A stretch of 64,000 bases of DNA from Mediterraneibacter faecis JCM 15917 (GTDB taxonomy: Bacteria > Bacillota > Clostridia > Lachnospirales > Lachnospiraceae), in NCBI GenBank assembly GCA_001312505.1, contig BBDW01000006.1, positions 62,001 to 126,000 on the forward strand, written 5' to 3'. The translations under genes and the position numbers were made by a program. Position 1 is the first letter of the stretch. Each line of letters begins with the position of its first letter. The notes below the pieces were generated by a model. That model worked only from the letters and a program-made list of their open reading frames with translations, searched no databases and was not told where the DNA came from. Shown in pieces: positions 1 through 11,700 of this stretch.

Positions 1-671
1 GATTTCGGAAACGGTTAAACAGTAAGGCAGCGATAGCACCAGCTATTTGGCCAATGACAGTTGCGATCGCTGCACCACGGACTCCCATTGCAGGACAGCC
101 AAGCAGACCGAAAATCATAATAGGATCAAGAATAATATTCAAAACAGCACCAATGATCAGAGACAGCATAGATAATACAGTATCTCCAACCGCCTGTAAC
201 AGTCGCTGAGCATAAGTTTGCAGAAAGATTCCCCCAGCAATATACAAGATTGATGGAAAGATATTGTTTGCAGAGTTCCTGAAGTTCTGAATCAGCAGCC
301 ATTTTAGTGACAATCGTATCGGACAGAAAAATCCCGATCATTGAAAAGATAAGAGACGTAAAAATCATCAGGAAAAGTCCGGTTGTGGCAGCACGACATG
401 CTTCCTCCGGCTTATGCTCCCCCCCAATTTTTCTGGAAAGCAGAGCATTCAGACCTACTGCAGTTCCGACACCTACGGCAATCATTAAGAACTGAATGGA
501 ATAAACCAAAGATGCAGCGGTCAGCGCCGTTTCAGACAATCTGGCGACAAAGATACTGTCAACAATGTTATAGAGTGACTGTACGAGTAAAGACAGCATC
601 AGGGGGGGAACCGCCATCGTGTACAGTAAAGGACGGATTGGCATTTCTGCCAGTTTGTTTTTGGAATTCAT
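1..671 (-). CDS. MATE family efflux transporter, 5' part, frameshifted, runs off left edge
   Basis: Starts at ATG 671-669 with an AGGAGG-like site just upstream on the minus strand. The N-terminus (MNSKNKLAEMPI..., hydrophobic helices, SLYNIVDSIFVA and LSRKIG-type motifs) is typical of MATE multidrug/Na+ antiporters, which extrude cationic drugs across the membrane. The frame breaks at the C5 run 231-235: with four bases the reading continues as typical MATE sequence (WGIFLQTYAQ, then GDTVLSMLSL) to position 1. Two G/C7 runs at 419-425 and 602-608 add one Gly and one Pro relative to the family. The gene is cut by the window edge, so about half is visible. Family assignment is confident; substrate unknown. 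Confidence 0.85.
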
Positions 672-1127
672 AAAACCTCCTTATGGCATTGCAAAAAATA
701 AGCGTGAAATCTGTAAGGACAAGCAAATCCTCATGATTTCACGCTTTTACAAGCCGGCTTTTGTTACAATTATTTTTCTTCGGACTTATTATAAACGAAA
801 GGGAAGAGGAAATGCAAGAAAAAAATTAAAGCAGCTTGTATCACTCAGACATTGTGTTTTTCCAATCATGACGGAGAAACGACAGAGTATGCAAAAAAAA
901 GCGATTGTACAAGAGTATGAGAAGTATAAAGCACAGTTGGAAAAGGGTGGTACAAAGTACAAAATTTGGTTGCTTAACCAGGTAAAAGTGATATACTGAA
1001 TGCATAAGAAAAGAAACCGTGTGGAATTACAGTTTTGTTTTCACACGGTTTTTTAGAAAATGAGAGTTAGATATCACTAACATGAGCGCTGGCAGTTTTT
1101 TGAAAATGAAAAAGAGGACGGATTTCT
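672..1127. other. Intergenic region with no convincing gene
   Basis: An open frame from about 619 to 999 exists on the plus strand, but it starts inside the MATE gene and has no family resemblance. A short stretch around 889-999 could encode a lysine-rich peptide of about 36 residues; I see no ribosome binding site supporting it. The region ends in a clear terminator. Confidence 0.5.
1015..1054 (+). terminator. Rho-independent terminator
   Basis: Nine-base perfect stem AACCGTGTG (1015-1023) / CACACGGTT (1042-1050) followed by TTTT. It lies upstream of the PanE-like gene and insulates it. Confidence 0.8.
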
Positions 1128-2029
1128 ATGAGAATATTGATTTATGGTGCAGGTGTGATTGGATCCTTGTATGCGGTCTTATTTGCAGAAACTGGTTATG
1201 ATACGAGTATTTATGCCAGAGGTAAAAGACTTGAGTTTTTAAAGAAAAATGGACTGCTTTATAAGAAAAACCAGAACATAAGGCGGGCAGAAGCCACGAT
1301 TCTTGGAGAATTGTCAGATAATGATGCTTACGATTTTATTTTGCTAACTGTCAGGGAAAATCAGCTATATGAAGCACTTGCTGAATTAAAAAATAATAAA
1401 AGCAATATAATTGTTACAATGGTAAATTCATTGGACAGTTATAAAAAATGGGAAGATATTGTTGGAAAAGGGAGAATATTGCCTGCTTTTCCAGGAGCGG
1501 GCGGAAGTATAAATAATGATGGTATCCTTGATGCAGCACTCACTCCAAGAATGATTCAGCCGACAACATTTGCAGAAATATCAGGAAATAAATCCGAAAA
1601 GACAAAGCAGTTTTCAAAGATATTAAGGCATGCTCATATACCATATCAGAAAGTAGTGGATATGCATATGTGGCAATTATGTCATCTTGCCCTGGTGGTG
1701 CCGATTGCAGATGCATATTACGAAGCAGATTGCCCGGAAAGAGCGGGAAAAGACTGGAAGATTATGAAGAAAACAGCAAAAAAATTGAAAAGAAATTTTA
1801 GCTTTTGCGAAAACAGGCAGGTAGGCTGTCACCTTGTAAAATGAATATTTTTCGTTTTTTACCACTGCCAATTATGACGATTATGCTTGCTGTTACATTC
1901 GAAAGTAGCTTTGGAGATAAATTTATGTATCAACATGCTAGGAAGGCACCAGATGAAATGAGGGAGCTGCATAAGCAATTTTATGCTTATATGAAAAAAC
2001 TAAAGGAGGCCAGATATGAAATTTTATGA
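1128..2029 (+). CDS. Ketopantoate reductase (ApbA/PanE) family oxidoreductase, frameshifted
   Basis: N-terminal Rossmann motif GAGVIG at residues 7-12 and a second half rich in helices match the ApbA/PanE family of NADPH-dependent reductases (about 300 residues). The first frame stops at 1844 (238 aa), while the expected C-terminal part (MNIFRFLPLPIMTIML and on) continues in another frame to 2029. One missing T in the run 1803-1806 explains the break, so the gene is probably a single CDS. It is the first gene of an apparent operon with a hydrolase and a methyltransferase, so its substrate need not be ketopantoate. Confidence 0.75.
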
Positions 2030-2795
2030 AAGTGGAGACAGTAGTAAACCAGTGATATTTTTATTTCCTGGTACCTGTTGCCTGTATAGTAGCTTTGATC
2101 ATATACTGGATAGATTACATTCTTATTTTTACACGGTAACAGTTTCTTATGATGGATTTGATCCAAATGAGAAAACAGAATTTTATTCAATGGAAGATGA
2201 ATGCGAAAAGATTGAGCAGGAAATCAAGAAAAAGTATGATGGAAGAATTAAAGCAGCGTATGGGTGTTCCCTTGGAGGAAGTTTTGTATCTCTTTTGATT
2301 CAGCGAAAAAGAATTCATATAGAACATGGCATCATTGGGAGCAGCGATATGGATGAAGCAGGTAATCTTGTGGCAAAAATTCAGGCATCCATGGTAGTGC
2401 CTTTCATGTATAAAATGGTACATACAGGTGCTCTTCCGAAATTTATGCAGAAAAAGCTTAACAAGACAGACGGGGCTAAGAAAGAATTATATAATGGATT
2501 TTTAAATATGTTTGGAATCGGTAAAGGAGGAAGTCCGTGGATTACAAAACAGAGTATTTATAATCAGTTCTATTCGGATCAGGTTACAAAAGTCCAGCAT
2601 GGAATTGATGTGCCGGGAACAACTATCCATGTGTTTTACGCTACAAAGATGGGCAGAAAATATGAAAAGAGATATTGGACTTATTTCAAAAATCCGGATA
2701 TTCGGAGACATAACATGCAGCATGAAGAACTGTTTTGCTGTCATAGTGCAGAGTGGGTGGAAGAAGTAAGAAAGGCAGTGGAAGGCGACAGATAA
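2016..2795 (+). CDS. Alpha/beta hydrolase fold protein
   Basis: 259 aa. The nucleophile elbow is GCSLGG with the serine at residue 85, an early LFPGT segment gives the oxyanion region, and a histidine near the C-terminus (MQHEE or CCHSAEW) could complete a triad. It overlaps the end of the PanE-like gene by 14 nt and has AAAGGAGG at 2002-2010, so translation is coupled. Substrate unknown. The next gene starts at TAATG overlapping its stop. Confidence 0.8.
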   Translation: MKFYESGDSSKPVIFLFPGTCCLYSSFDHILDRLHSYFYTVTVSYDGFDPNEKTEFYSMEDECEKIEQEIKKKYDGRIKAAYGCSLGGSFVSLLIQRKRIHIEHGIIGSSDMDEAGNLVAKIQASMVVPFMYKMVHTGALPKFMQKKLNKTDGAKKELYNGFLNMFGIGKGGSPWITKQSIYNQFYSDQVTKVQHGIDVPGTTIHVFYATKMGRKYEKRYWTYFKNPDIRRHNMQHEELFCCHSAEWVEEVRKAVEGDR

Positions 2796-3596
2796 TGAAA
2801 GAAAAAGTGAATGTGACAGGTGTGCCGGAAACGATGGCACAGACTCTGTATGCAAGAGCAAAAGAAACAAGAAAGAAAAATGCTAAAATAAACGACGAAA
2901 TTGCAGTAGAACTTGTGAAAAATCTTGAGTATGACTTTTCCAAAGCGGATAAAGATAAAGCCATGAACTATGGCGTGATTGCAAGAACAATTGTATTAGA
3001 CCGGATGGTTGAGCAATATTTGGAGAAAAATGTAAATACAATTGTTATAAATATTGCATGTGGACTGGATACCAGATGTTATCGAATGGAAGGAAAATAT
3101 CTGCGTTGGTACAATGTGGATTTGCCGGAAACGATGAAGATAAGGAAACGGTTTCTTACAGAAACAGGTCCGATATATCAGATTGCAAAGTCTGCAATGG
3201 ATGATTCCTATATAGATGATATCGATTATCATGGTGAAAATGTTCTGGTAATAATCGAAGGGCTTACAATGTATTTGTGTGAAAAAGATATCAGAAAGAT
3301 GTTTCTTATTATTGAAAAATCATTTCAGGAAGTAACCGTAATGGTTGAAACCATGTCACCTTTTGTTGTAAAACATGTGAAAGAAAAATCCATAGAGGGC
3401 AGCAATGCAAAATTCACATGGGGGAGTTAAGAACGGAACAGAACTGCAAAGAATTGTGCCGGGATTTTCTGTTCAACAGGAAGTCAGTCTGGTTGAAGGA
3501 ATGAAAAAGCTTATGCCGATTTATCATGTGATAGGAAAGATTTCAATCGTTCGGAATATCTCAAACAAAATAATAGTTATGGAGAAACATGGCTGA
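2795..3596 (+). CDS. Class I SAM-dependent methyltransferase (LCMT/PpmC-like), frameshifted
   Basis: The glycine-rich SAM motif NIACGLDTR lies at residues 86-94 and is followed by WYNVDLPE, the pattern of leucine carboxyl methyltransferase-like and polyketide O-methyltransferase-like enzymes. The frame from ATG 2795 stops at 3430 because of a G5 run at 3420-3424; with four Gs it continues (TWGVKNGTELQ) to 3596, giving about 266 residues, which suits the family. The start overlaps the hydrolase stop. Likely acts on a small molecule made or modified by the neighbouring reductase and hydrolase; this is inference from context. Confidence 0.8.
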
Positions 3597-3615
3597 TATT
3601 AAGGAGATGATACAA

Positions 3616-3797
3616 ATGAAGAAAAGACATTTTGATGTGGAAACAGATGGATTTTATGGTGCATACTGGAAATGCAAAATGTGAAACTGGCTTTTCAGGC
3701 AGCAAGAAAACATCCGAAAGAATGTCGCAGAGCACGTCTGGATATTGACTGGCGGGTAAGAAATGCTGTTGCAAAATGGAAGAGAGTAGATAGATAA
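3616..3797 (+). CDS. Small conserved-looking protein (~60 aa), frameshifted
   Basis: AAGGAG at 3601-3606 precedes ATG 3616. The first frame ends after 22 residues, but joining it to the frame beginning around 3675 by adding one G near 3668 gives a plausible 60-residue basic protein ending KWKRVDR, closing the operon. I do not recognise the family. It could also be a degraded gene. Confidence 0.45.
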
Positions 3798-3824
3798 AAG
3801 ATAAAGAAAATCTAAACAGTAGAC

Positions 3825-3852
3825 TTGACAAATTTCTGTAATGAGTTAAAAT
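3825..3852 (+). promoter_or_regulatory. Promoter of the tetR gene
   Basis: TTGACA at 3825-3830 and TAAAAT at 3847-3852, spaced 16 bp. The -10 box runs into the palindrome that follows, a classic autorepression layout. Confidence 0.6.
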
Positions 3853-3883
3853 ATAACAGTGCTATATAGCACTGTTATATTTT
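3848..3883. promoter_or_regulatory. Perfect 36-bp palindrome, probable TetR operator
   Basis: Each half reads AAAATATAACAGTGCTAT or its exact complement, centred between 3865 and 3866. It overlaps the -10 region and sits just before the TetR-family gene, as an autoregulatory operator would. Because it is a perfect palindrome followed by T4 it could also act as a terminator for the upstream operon. Confidence 0.65.
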
Positions 3884-3912
3884 TGAAAAGAACTTTAGAG
3901 GATACGAAAAGA

Positions 3913-4541
3913 ATGTCGACGAAAGCAGAAGATACACAGAAAAACATATTAGATACGGCCAGAAAACATTTTCTGAAAGATGGTTTGACAGGAGCATCTT
4001 TAAGAAATATTGTAAAAGATGCAGGGCTTACTACTGGTGCATTTTACAAATATTATCCGACGAAAGAGGCACTTTTTGACGCACTGACGGATCCTTATAT
4101 GGAACATATTTATCAGATTTATGACCAGATCGTTGAGGAGTTTGAAAAGCTTTCTGCCAGTGATCAGACAAGGAATATGTCGGATACATCCAGTGATGGG
4201 ATGGAGCAGATGGTTGATTATATCTATGATCATTATGATAATTTCAGATTATTGTTGAAATGCGGAGACAGTGGAAAATTTGAATTATTCATACACAATA
4301 TGGTAGAGCGGGAAATGAAGTCCAGCTTGAATTATATGGAAAAGATGAAAGAGAACGGTGTGAAAATACCGATTGTAGAGGAAAGCCTTATGCATATGAT
4401 CTATACGGGATTTTTTCATCAGTATTTCAGATCATTGAGCATGATATAGATAGAGAGACTGCAAAGAAAAATGTGCATCAGCTGAAAGAATTCAATACAG
4501 GTGGCTGGGAACGATTGTGGAATATTGAATTTCCAGTATAA
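3913..4541 (+). CDS. TetR/AcrR family transcriptional regulator, frameshifted near C-terminus
   Basis: Start chosen at ATG 3913 (MSTKAEDTQKNILDTA...). The helix-turn-helix region TGASLRNIVKDAGLTTGAFY is followed by the family's YYPTKEALF. The frame stops at 4449, but one extra T in the T6 run 4411-4416 restores SSVFQIIEHDIDRETAKKN and a normal end at 4541, giving about 209 residues. It lies immediately upstream of two ABC half-transporter genes and probably controls them; the ligand is unknown. Confidence 0.8.
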
Positions 4542-4621
4542 CTGATGCAGGAATTCTGAATAGGTTATGTGTGTTGCAGGTTCTGGATTTCTAAATAAAG
4601 TTCAGACAGGATAATAATATC

Positions 4622-4650
4622 AGGTGGTTGATGCCAGTAGACCACCTATT
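4622..4650 (+). terminator. Probable terminator after tetR
   Basis: Stem AGGTGGT (4622-4628) / ACCACCT (4641-4647) followed by a T/A-rich tail. Confidence 0.5.
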
Positions 4651-4663
4651 TTATTATATGTTG

Positions 4664-4679
4664 GTTAGTGCGAACTAAC
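4664..4679. promoter_or_regulatory. Inverted repeat upstream of ABC transporter operon
   Basis: GTTAGT-GCGA-ACTAAC, six-base perfect arms about 55 bp before the ABC start. It looks like an operator for a dimeric regulator, but differs from the tetR palindrome, so the regulator is not established. Confidence 0.4.
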
Positions 4680-4733
4680 AGAAGGTAAAACAATAAAACG
4701 AAACAATAAAACGAACGTAAGGAGTGAAAAGAT

Positions 4734-6489
4734 GTGAAAGAAAAAAAGAAGTCGGCAGTCAGCTGGATCCTGACGTGGGCCGGACAAAAAAGAATTGCCT
4801 ATGTGTGGAGTGTGTTACTTGCAATAGGAAATGTGATTTTTAAGATTTTGCCGTATTTTATTATTGCAGATGTAGTAAAGCTGTTTTTAAATGGTGAAAA
4901 GGAGTTTGAAATATATCTTGCAAAAGCGATTCTGATTGCATTATCGTTTATCATTGCAGAACTGCTTCATTCACTTTCGACAGCATTGTCACATAAAGCA
5001 ACGTTTGCAGTACTTGCAAATATAAGAAAATCCTGCTGTGACAAGCTGGCGCGGGTACCTCTTGGCTATGTGAAAGACACACCTTCCGGTACATTTAAAA
5101 ATATTATGGTGGAAAGAATCGACAGTATCGAGACAACACTGGCGCATATTGTCCCGGAATTCACGTCCAATCTGCTGGCACCGATTATGATTTTGATTTA
5201 TTTCTTCCTGACAGACTGGAGACTGGCACTCTGGTCATTAGTGCCGGTTATAGTGGGATTTCTTTCCTATTTTGGAATGATGCTGGATTATAAACCAAGC
5301 TTCGAGAGAACGGTTCAGACAACAAAAGATCTGAACGATGCGGCAGTGGAATATATTGACGGAATCGAAGTGATCAAGGCATTTGGAAAGACAGAAAGTT
5401 CTTATGCAAAATTTACAAAGGCGGCTATGGCTTATGCAGATTCCTTTATTTCCTGGATGAAACGGTGCTCGATCTTTCATGGACTGATGATGGTGGTCAC
5501 ACCTTATACGCTTCTTACGGTATTGCCGTTTGGGGGCACATTATGTAGCCAATGGAACACTTGCGATTTCAGATTTTGTCATCTGCATTATTTTATCACT
5601 TGGAATCGTTGGACCGTTGATCACAGTGGGTTCCTATACAGATGATCTTGGCAAGATCGGAGTGATTGTTGGTGAAGTGGCAGGAATTCTGGAACAGCCG
5701 GAGCTTGAACGTCCAGAGAAAAATAAAAGTGTTCCAAAAGATAACTCCGTTACTCTTGAAGATGTCAGATTTGGTTATCACGACAAAGAAATCCTGCACG
5801 GAGTAACTATGGAGCTGAAAGCAGGAACGGTAAATGCAATCGTAGGACCTTCCGGAAGCGGCAAGTCGACCATCGCAAAGCTGATTGCGTCCCTGTGGGA
5901 TGTGGATTCCGGAAGCATCAAAATCGGTGGAGTTGATGTCAAAGAACTGGCATTTGCAGATTTTAATCGGAAAATTGCATATGTTGCACAGGACAATTAT
6001 CTGTTTAATGAAACAGTCCGTGAAAATATCAGACAGGGAAATCCGGATGCTACAGATGAACAGATCATCGAGGTGACAAAGAAAAGTGGATGCTATGAAT
6101 TTATCATGCAGTTGGAGAATGGATTTGATACGGTTGTAGGAGGTGCAGGAGGACATCTGTCAGGTGGCGAGAGGCAGCGTATCTCCATTGCAAGAGCAAT
6201 GTTAAAGGATGCTCCGATCGTGATCCTTGATGAGGCAACTGCCTACACAGATCCGGAAAATGAGGCAATTCTGCAGAATTCTATCGCAAAACTGGTAGCA
6301 GGGAAGACCCTGATCGTAATAGCACACAGACTTTCTACTGTTAAGGACAGTGACCAGATCTTTGTTGTAAATGATGGAAATGTAACAGCACATGGCACAC
6401 ATGAGGAACTTCTGGTGTCATGCCCGCTTTATAAGGAAATGTGGAATGCCCATATTTCTGTAAAAGATACGGTGAAGGAGGGAGAATGA
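4734..6489 (+). CDS. ABC transporter half-molecule (permease + ATPase) 1, frameshifted
   Basis: About 584 residues. Start at GTG 4734 after AAGGAGTG. An N-terminal six-helix exporter domain is followed by an ATPase with Walker A GPSGSGKST, signature LSGGERQR and Walker B IVILDEA, then the H-loop AHRLST. The frame breaks at G5 5532-5536; four Gs restores PFGAHYVANGTLAISDF. It partners with the next gene as a heterodimeric exporter, resembling drug or siderophore-type pairs. Instead of the usual TANVD it has TAYTDPENE after Walker B. Substrate unknown. Confidence 0.85.
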
Positions 6490-6490
6490 T

Positions 6491-8237
6491 ATGTTTGGGA
6501 TTCTGGCAAAATTCTTTCGTTTTTCAGGCAGGGAAAATGGCAATAAATTTAAACTGTCGATAGTGATCGGACTCATAGAGGCTCTTGCCTCAGCAATGAA
6601 GATTCCGGCTATTATGTACATACTGATTGGTCTGCTGAGTGGGAAACCGACAGGAAAATATATTGGAGGCTCCGTTGCGATTATGGTTCTTGCAATTGTA
6701 GTCGACGTAATCTGCAAGAGATATTCTACAGTGCTTCAGACAGAGGGAGGATATAATGCAAGTGCTTTTATGAGAATCAAGATTGCAGAACATCTGCGAT
6801 ATCTGCCGATGGGGGGGTATTTCAATTCCAATAGTATTGGGGGGGAAATTTCTTCCATTACAACCAATACAATGGAAATACTTGGCGATGTGGCTGCGAG
6901 AGTGGTCATGCTGACCATGCAGGGAATTCTGGAAACATCAATGATCATTCTTATGCTGTTTATTTTTGACTGGAGAATCGGACTGATTGCCGCAGCAGGA
7001 GTACTTATTTTCTTTGGAGTCAATTCTGTGATGCAGAATGCGGGTAAAAAAGATTCAGAGCGAAAAGTGGTATGCGATACGGAGCTTGTAAACCAGATCA
7101 TGGAGTATCTGCAGGGAATATCAGAAGTTAAATCATATAACTTGCTTGGGAAACAGGCGAAAAGATTAAATGATGCAAATGAAGCATGTGAAAAGATCAA
7201 TACAAAGATGGAAATGCTGTTTGTGCCCTATCATTTTCTGCAAAGTGTGATAACCAAAATTACAGGTGCTGTGATCGTGGCTTGCAGTGCATATTTTTAT
7301 ATTAATGGAACTATGAGTGCGGTCTATGCAATCGGTATGACAATTTCAGCATTTATGCTTTATGCCAGTCTGGAATGTGCAGGAAATTATTCATCTCTTT
7401 TACATGTGGTAAGCGTATGTGTAGATAAAGCAAATGCAATACTGGAGCTGGACACCATGGATATCGACGGCAAAGAGATCCAGCCGGAAAATTACGATAT
7501 CAGACTTTCTAACGTTTCATTTTCCTATGACAAACGGAAGATCATTGATGATATATCGCTCTCTATTCCGCAGAAAACGACGACAGCAATCGTTGGACCG
7601 TCTGGTGGAGGAAAATCAACACTTTGCAATCTGATCGCCAGGTTCTGGGATGTGGATTCCGGGGGAAGTGACACTTGGAAGCGTGAATGTAAAAGACTAC
7701 AGCATGAACAGTCTGATGCGTAATTTTTCATTTGTATTTCAGTCTGTGTATTTGTTTGCAGATACCATTGAGAATAATATTAAATTCGGACGTCAGGATG
7801 CAAGCCATGAGGAAGTGGTGGAAGCGGCGAAGAAAGCATGTTGTCATGATTTCATCAGCAAACTTCCGAATGGATATGACACAGTGATCGGAGAAGGAGG
7901 AGCCACACTTTCCGGTGGTGAGAAGCAGCGTATTTCGATAGCCAGAGCGATTATGAAGGATGCGCCAATCGTTATATTAGATGAGGCAACGGCCAATGTT
8001 GATCCGGAGAATGAAAAGGATCTGATGAATGCAGTAGATGCACTTACAAAGGAAAAAACGATTATTATGATTGCCCATAGATTAAAAACGGTCAGACATG
8101 CAGATCAGATTGTAGTTGTTGAAAAAGGAAGAATTGCACAGCAGGGAACACATGAGCAATTAATGAAACAGGAAGGTATTTATAAGAGATTTGTGGATGC
8201 AAGGCAGCAGGCGGTAAGCTGGAAACTGGTGCACTGA
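6491..8237 (+). CDS. ABC transporter half-molecule (permease + ATPase) 2, frameshifted
   Basis: About 581 residues, starting 2 nt after its partner. Exporter membrane domain, then Walker A GPSGGGKST, signature LSGGEKQR, Walker B IVILDEATANVDPENE. The frame breaks at the G5 run 7661-7665; four Gs gives VDSGEVTLGSVNV. G7 runs at 6811-6817 and 6839-6845 add a Gly each relative to the expected MGYFN and IGEIS. Both halves keep ATPase motifs, so the dimer should be active. Confidence 0.85.
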
Positions 8238-8376
8238 GAAATAATCCACAGTTGGTGAATATCCAAATTGAATTGTCTGAAAGAGATTTAATTTAAGTTC
8301 GCTAAGTTTCACTTATATAGGCAGAATGAGGGATATTCAATAATGTAATATGAAAAAAGCACTGAAAACCGTTGGA
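8238..8376. other. Chromosomal flank left of the ICE
   Basis: No gene seen. This is the left chromosomal junction; in an uninterrupted chromosome it would lead directly into the hsp20 control region now at 34663. Confidence 0.6.
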
Positions 8377-8415
8377 TTGCAAAAAAAATCTCAAAAAATT
8401 AGCACTCACCTCTTG
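8377..8415 (+). repeat. attL, 39-bp direct repeat
   Basis: Reads TTGC-A8-TCTC-A6-TTAGCACTCACCTCTTG and is identical to 34624-34662. The final 17 bases contain TTAGCACTC, the left half of the CIRCE operator. At this end the right CIRCE half is absent. Confidence 0.93.
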
Positions 8416-8533
8416 TTATTACAGCGTAGCTTTTGTCTTAGTTCATAGAGTGCCGTAAAGTGCCTATTTACAGGCTTTTCACGGGTTTTATGAATTTATC
8501 ACATTTCATCAAAAATCGTCAATATACAAAAAA

Positions 8534-8556
8534 TTGGTGTCAAAATTGGTGTCAAA
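8534..8556 (+). repeat. Integrase arm-type repeats, left end
   Basis: Two copies of TTGGTGTCAAA (8534-8544, 8546-8556) separated by one base. The same unit is doubled at the right end, 34542-34563. Tn916 ends carry comparable DR2 arm sites bound by the integrase N-terminal domain. Confidence 0.75.
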
Positions 8557-8622
8557 TAACCTTAATTTGAGATTTTGATGAGCAACACATCAGTATAAAA
8601 AATTGAATATTTTATAGATTAT

Positions 8623-8678
8623 GGAACGCCTAAAATGACGTTCCTTTTCTATTTCCAGCCGTTCTTATTGGACGGCTA
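8623..8678 (+). promoter_or_regulatory. Two short hairpins in the leader of the adhesin gene
   Basis: GGAACG (8623-8628)/CGTTCC (8639-8644) followed by TTTT, then AGCCGT (8657-8662)/ACGGCT (8672-8677) followed by an AT-rich stretch. Both precede ATG 8713 and could attenuate transcription entering from the element end. Confidence 0.4.
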
Positions 8679-8712
8679 TTTTATTATCCAAAATGAAAGG
8701 AGCATTAGATTT

Positions 8713-11700
8713 ATGAAAAAGACATGGAAACGATTGTGTACGGGCTTCTTAGCTTTTGCAACTGTCGTTACTGCTTTACCGACTATACCCGTCCATGCAG
8801 AAAGTAAGCAATACTGGACGGAAAGTGCAGAGCGTGTCGGTATCATTGAAAAAGTAATGAATGATGGTTCTATCGGTTCGACATTCAATGAGGGCTATAT
8901 GAAAGTCGAGGGCGAAACTGCCTATTGTATTGACATCAATACAGATTTTAAGAACGGTTACAAGACCAGAGCTGACGCAAGCTCACGCATGAGTGCCGAC
9001 CAGATTTCAGATGTGGCGTTATCCTTAGAGTATGTCAAACAGTATGGCGAAGCTCACAAGGAATTGAACTATAAACAAGTCTATCTGTTGGAACAATGTG
9101 TAGTTTGGCAGAGATTGAGCGTACATCTTGGCTGGCAATGTGATAATGTGCGAGCTTCTTATGATGAAATTCCAAAGGCAACGCAGGACGAAGTTTTCTC
9201 TGGTGCAAAAGCCTTTGTCAAAGAGAATAAAGGACGCTATGAATGTGGCGGTTATATCTACTCTGGCGAGGGGCAGGAATTGGGACAATTCTGGGCGAAG
9301 CTGAATGTCGGAAATGCGAAACTGCAAAAGACTTCCAGTAATACCAGCATTACAGACAGTAACGGGAATTACTCTGTCGCTGGTGCGACCTATGGTGTCT
9401 TTTCTGATAAGGACTGCACGAAACAGCTTGCCACCCTTACGACTGATGAAAACGGAAATACAGATGTTGTAGAGGTAAAGGCTGGCACAGTTTATATCAA
9501 GGAATTATCTGCACCAGCAGGATATAAAGTAGATAAAACTGTATATTCCTTAAAGGTTGAAGCTGGAAGGACAGCGACCTTGAAAGTATCAGATACACCG
9601 AAAGTAACAGACACTTTGATTAAGCTTTTCAAGATTGATATGGAAACACAGAAAGACAATCCGCAAGGGAACGCTTCTCTAGCCGGTGCGGAATTTACAT
9701 GGAAGTATTATGCAGGCTTCTATAACAAAGACAATCTTCCTGCCGAAGCTACTCGTACATGGATTACAAAGACAATCGCTGAAACAGACAGCGACGGGAC
9801 AACTCATTACATCACAAAATTAGCGGACGCATACAAGGTATCTGGCGACAGCTTCTATATGCAGGACGGCAAAGCGGTTCTTCCACTTGGAACGCTAACC
9901 GTTGAAGAAACAAAAGCTCCAAACGGCTACTTGTTAGAGGGTGCATATATGCAGACTGGCGATAAGTCCGAACAGATAAAAAGCTTATACCTTACACAGA
10001 TTACCGAGGACGGCGACCTTGCCGTATTATCTGGAAGTAACCAGTTTTCCGTATCTGACAAGGTTATCCGTGGCGGTGTGAAAATTCAGAAACGAGATTT
10101 AGAAACGGGCAATACAAAGCCACAAGGAAGTGCTACCTTGAAAGATACTGCTTTTGACATCATTTCCTTAAATGATAATGCGGTATTGGTTGAGGGCAAG
10201 TTATACAAGAAAAATGAAGTGGTAAAGACAATTCGTACCGATATTGAGGGTGTCGCTTCTACTTCTTCCGACCTTTTACCTTACGGAAATTTCCGTATCG
10301 TTGAAAGTGAAGCTCCCGACGGTTACTTAACTGACGGTGCAAAACCGATTGATTTTACAATCACAGAAAATGGAAAAATCGTGGACTTAACCGACGAAGC
10401 CCATTCTATCTACAATCAGATTAAGCGTGGGGGGGATATTGAGGGTGTAAAAATCGGTGCAGGCACACACAAGCGTCTTGCTGATATTCCCTTTAGGATC
10501 ACAAGCAAGACAACGGGCGAAAATCATGTAGTGGTAACTGATGATAACGGGCAATTCTCCACTTCTGCTGACTGGGCTTCTCATAAGCACAATACCAACG
10601 CAGGAAAGACCAGCGAGGACGGTGTGTGGTTTGGAACTTCTGAACCAGACGACAGCAAGGGTGCATTACCTTATGATACCTATATCATTGAAGAATTACG
10701 CTCTGATAGTAACAAAGGCTTTGAACTTATCCCACCTTTTGAAATCGTGGTATCAAGAAATAATCTTGTGATTGATTTAGGAACGCTGACTGATGAATAC
10801 GAAAAAAAAATCTCTATTCATACCACAGCGGCCAGTAAGGACGGCAAAAAGACTATCCTTGCAGGAAAAGAGGTAACAATCGTTGATACTGTCAAATTAG
10901 ACGGACTTACAAAAGGCACAAAGTATCAGTTGAAAGGCTGGCAGATGTTAAAAGAAGAAAATGCCGAGCTTATCATTGACGGAAAACGTGTGGAAAATGA
11001 CTATACTTTTGTCGCTGATGATAAAGAAATGAAAGTAGAAATTTCCTATACATTCAATGCGTCTGCTTTAGGTGGCAAAAACCTTGTTACTTTTGAAGAA
11101 TTGTATGATTTCAGCAATCCAGACGAACCCGTGAAAGTTGCAGAACACAAGGACATTGAGGACGACGGGCAAACCGTACTTATCACAGAGCGTATCATCA
11201 AAATTCATACGACTGCTACCGACAAGGACGGCAACAAAGAGATTGAAGCTGGAAAAGAGGTAACAATCATTGATACCGTAACTTTAGAGGGCTTAGAAGT
11301 CGGTACACAGTACAAACTTGTGGGCTGGCAGATGTTGAAAGAAGAAAACGCCGAGCTTCTTATCAATGGAAAACGTGTGGAAAGTGATTATACCTTTACT
11401 GCTGACAGCGAAACTATGAAAGTGGAAGTTGCTTTTACCTTTGACGCTACTTCCCTTGACGGCAAACAGCTTGTAACTTTTGAAGAATTGTACGATTTAA
11501 GCAATCCAGACGAGCCGAAGAAAGTTACCGAGCATAAGGACATTGAGGACAAGGGACAGACGATTACCTTTAAGGAAAAACCAGAAGTCCCAGAAGAACC
11601 CGAAACACCACCGACACCAGAAAAGCCTAACAGACCTAGCGACAGTCCCAAAACGGGCGACAGTACAAATGTAATAGCATTTGTCGTGATGTTGCTTGCG

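Noticed and set aside
619-999. 126-residue open frame downstream of MATE
   Set aside because: Starts inside the MATE gene on the opposite strand, lacks a ribosome binding site and resembles no family.
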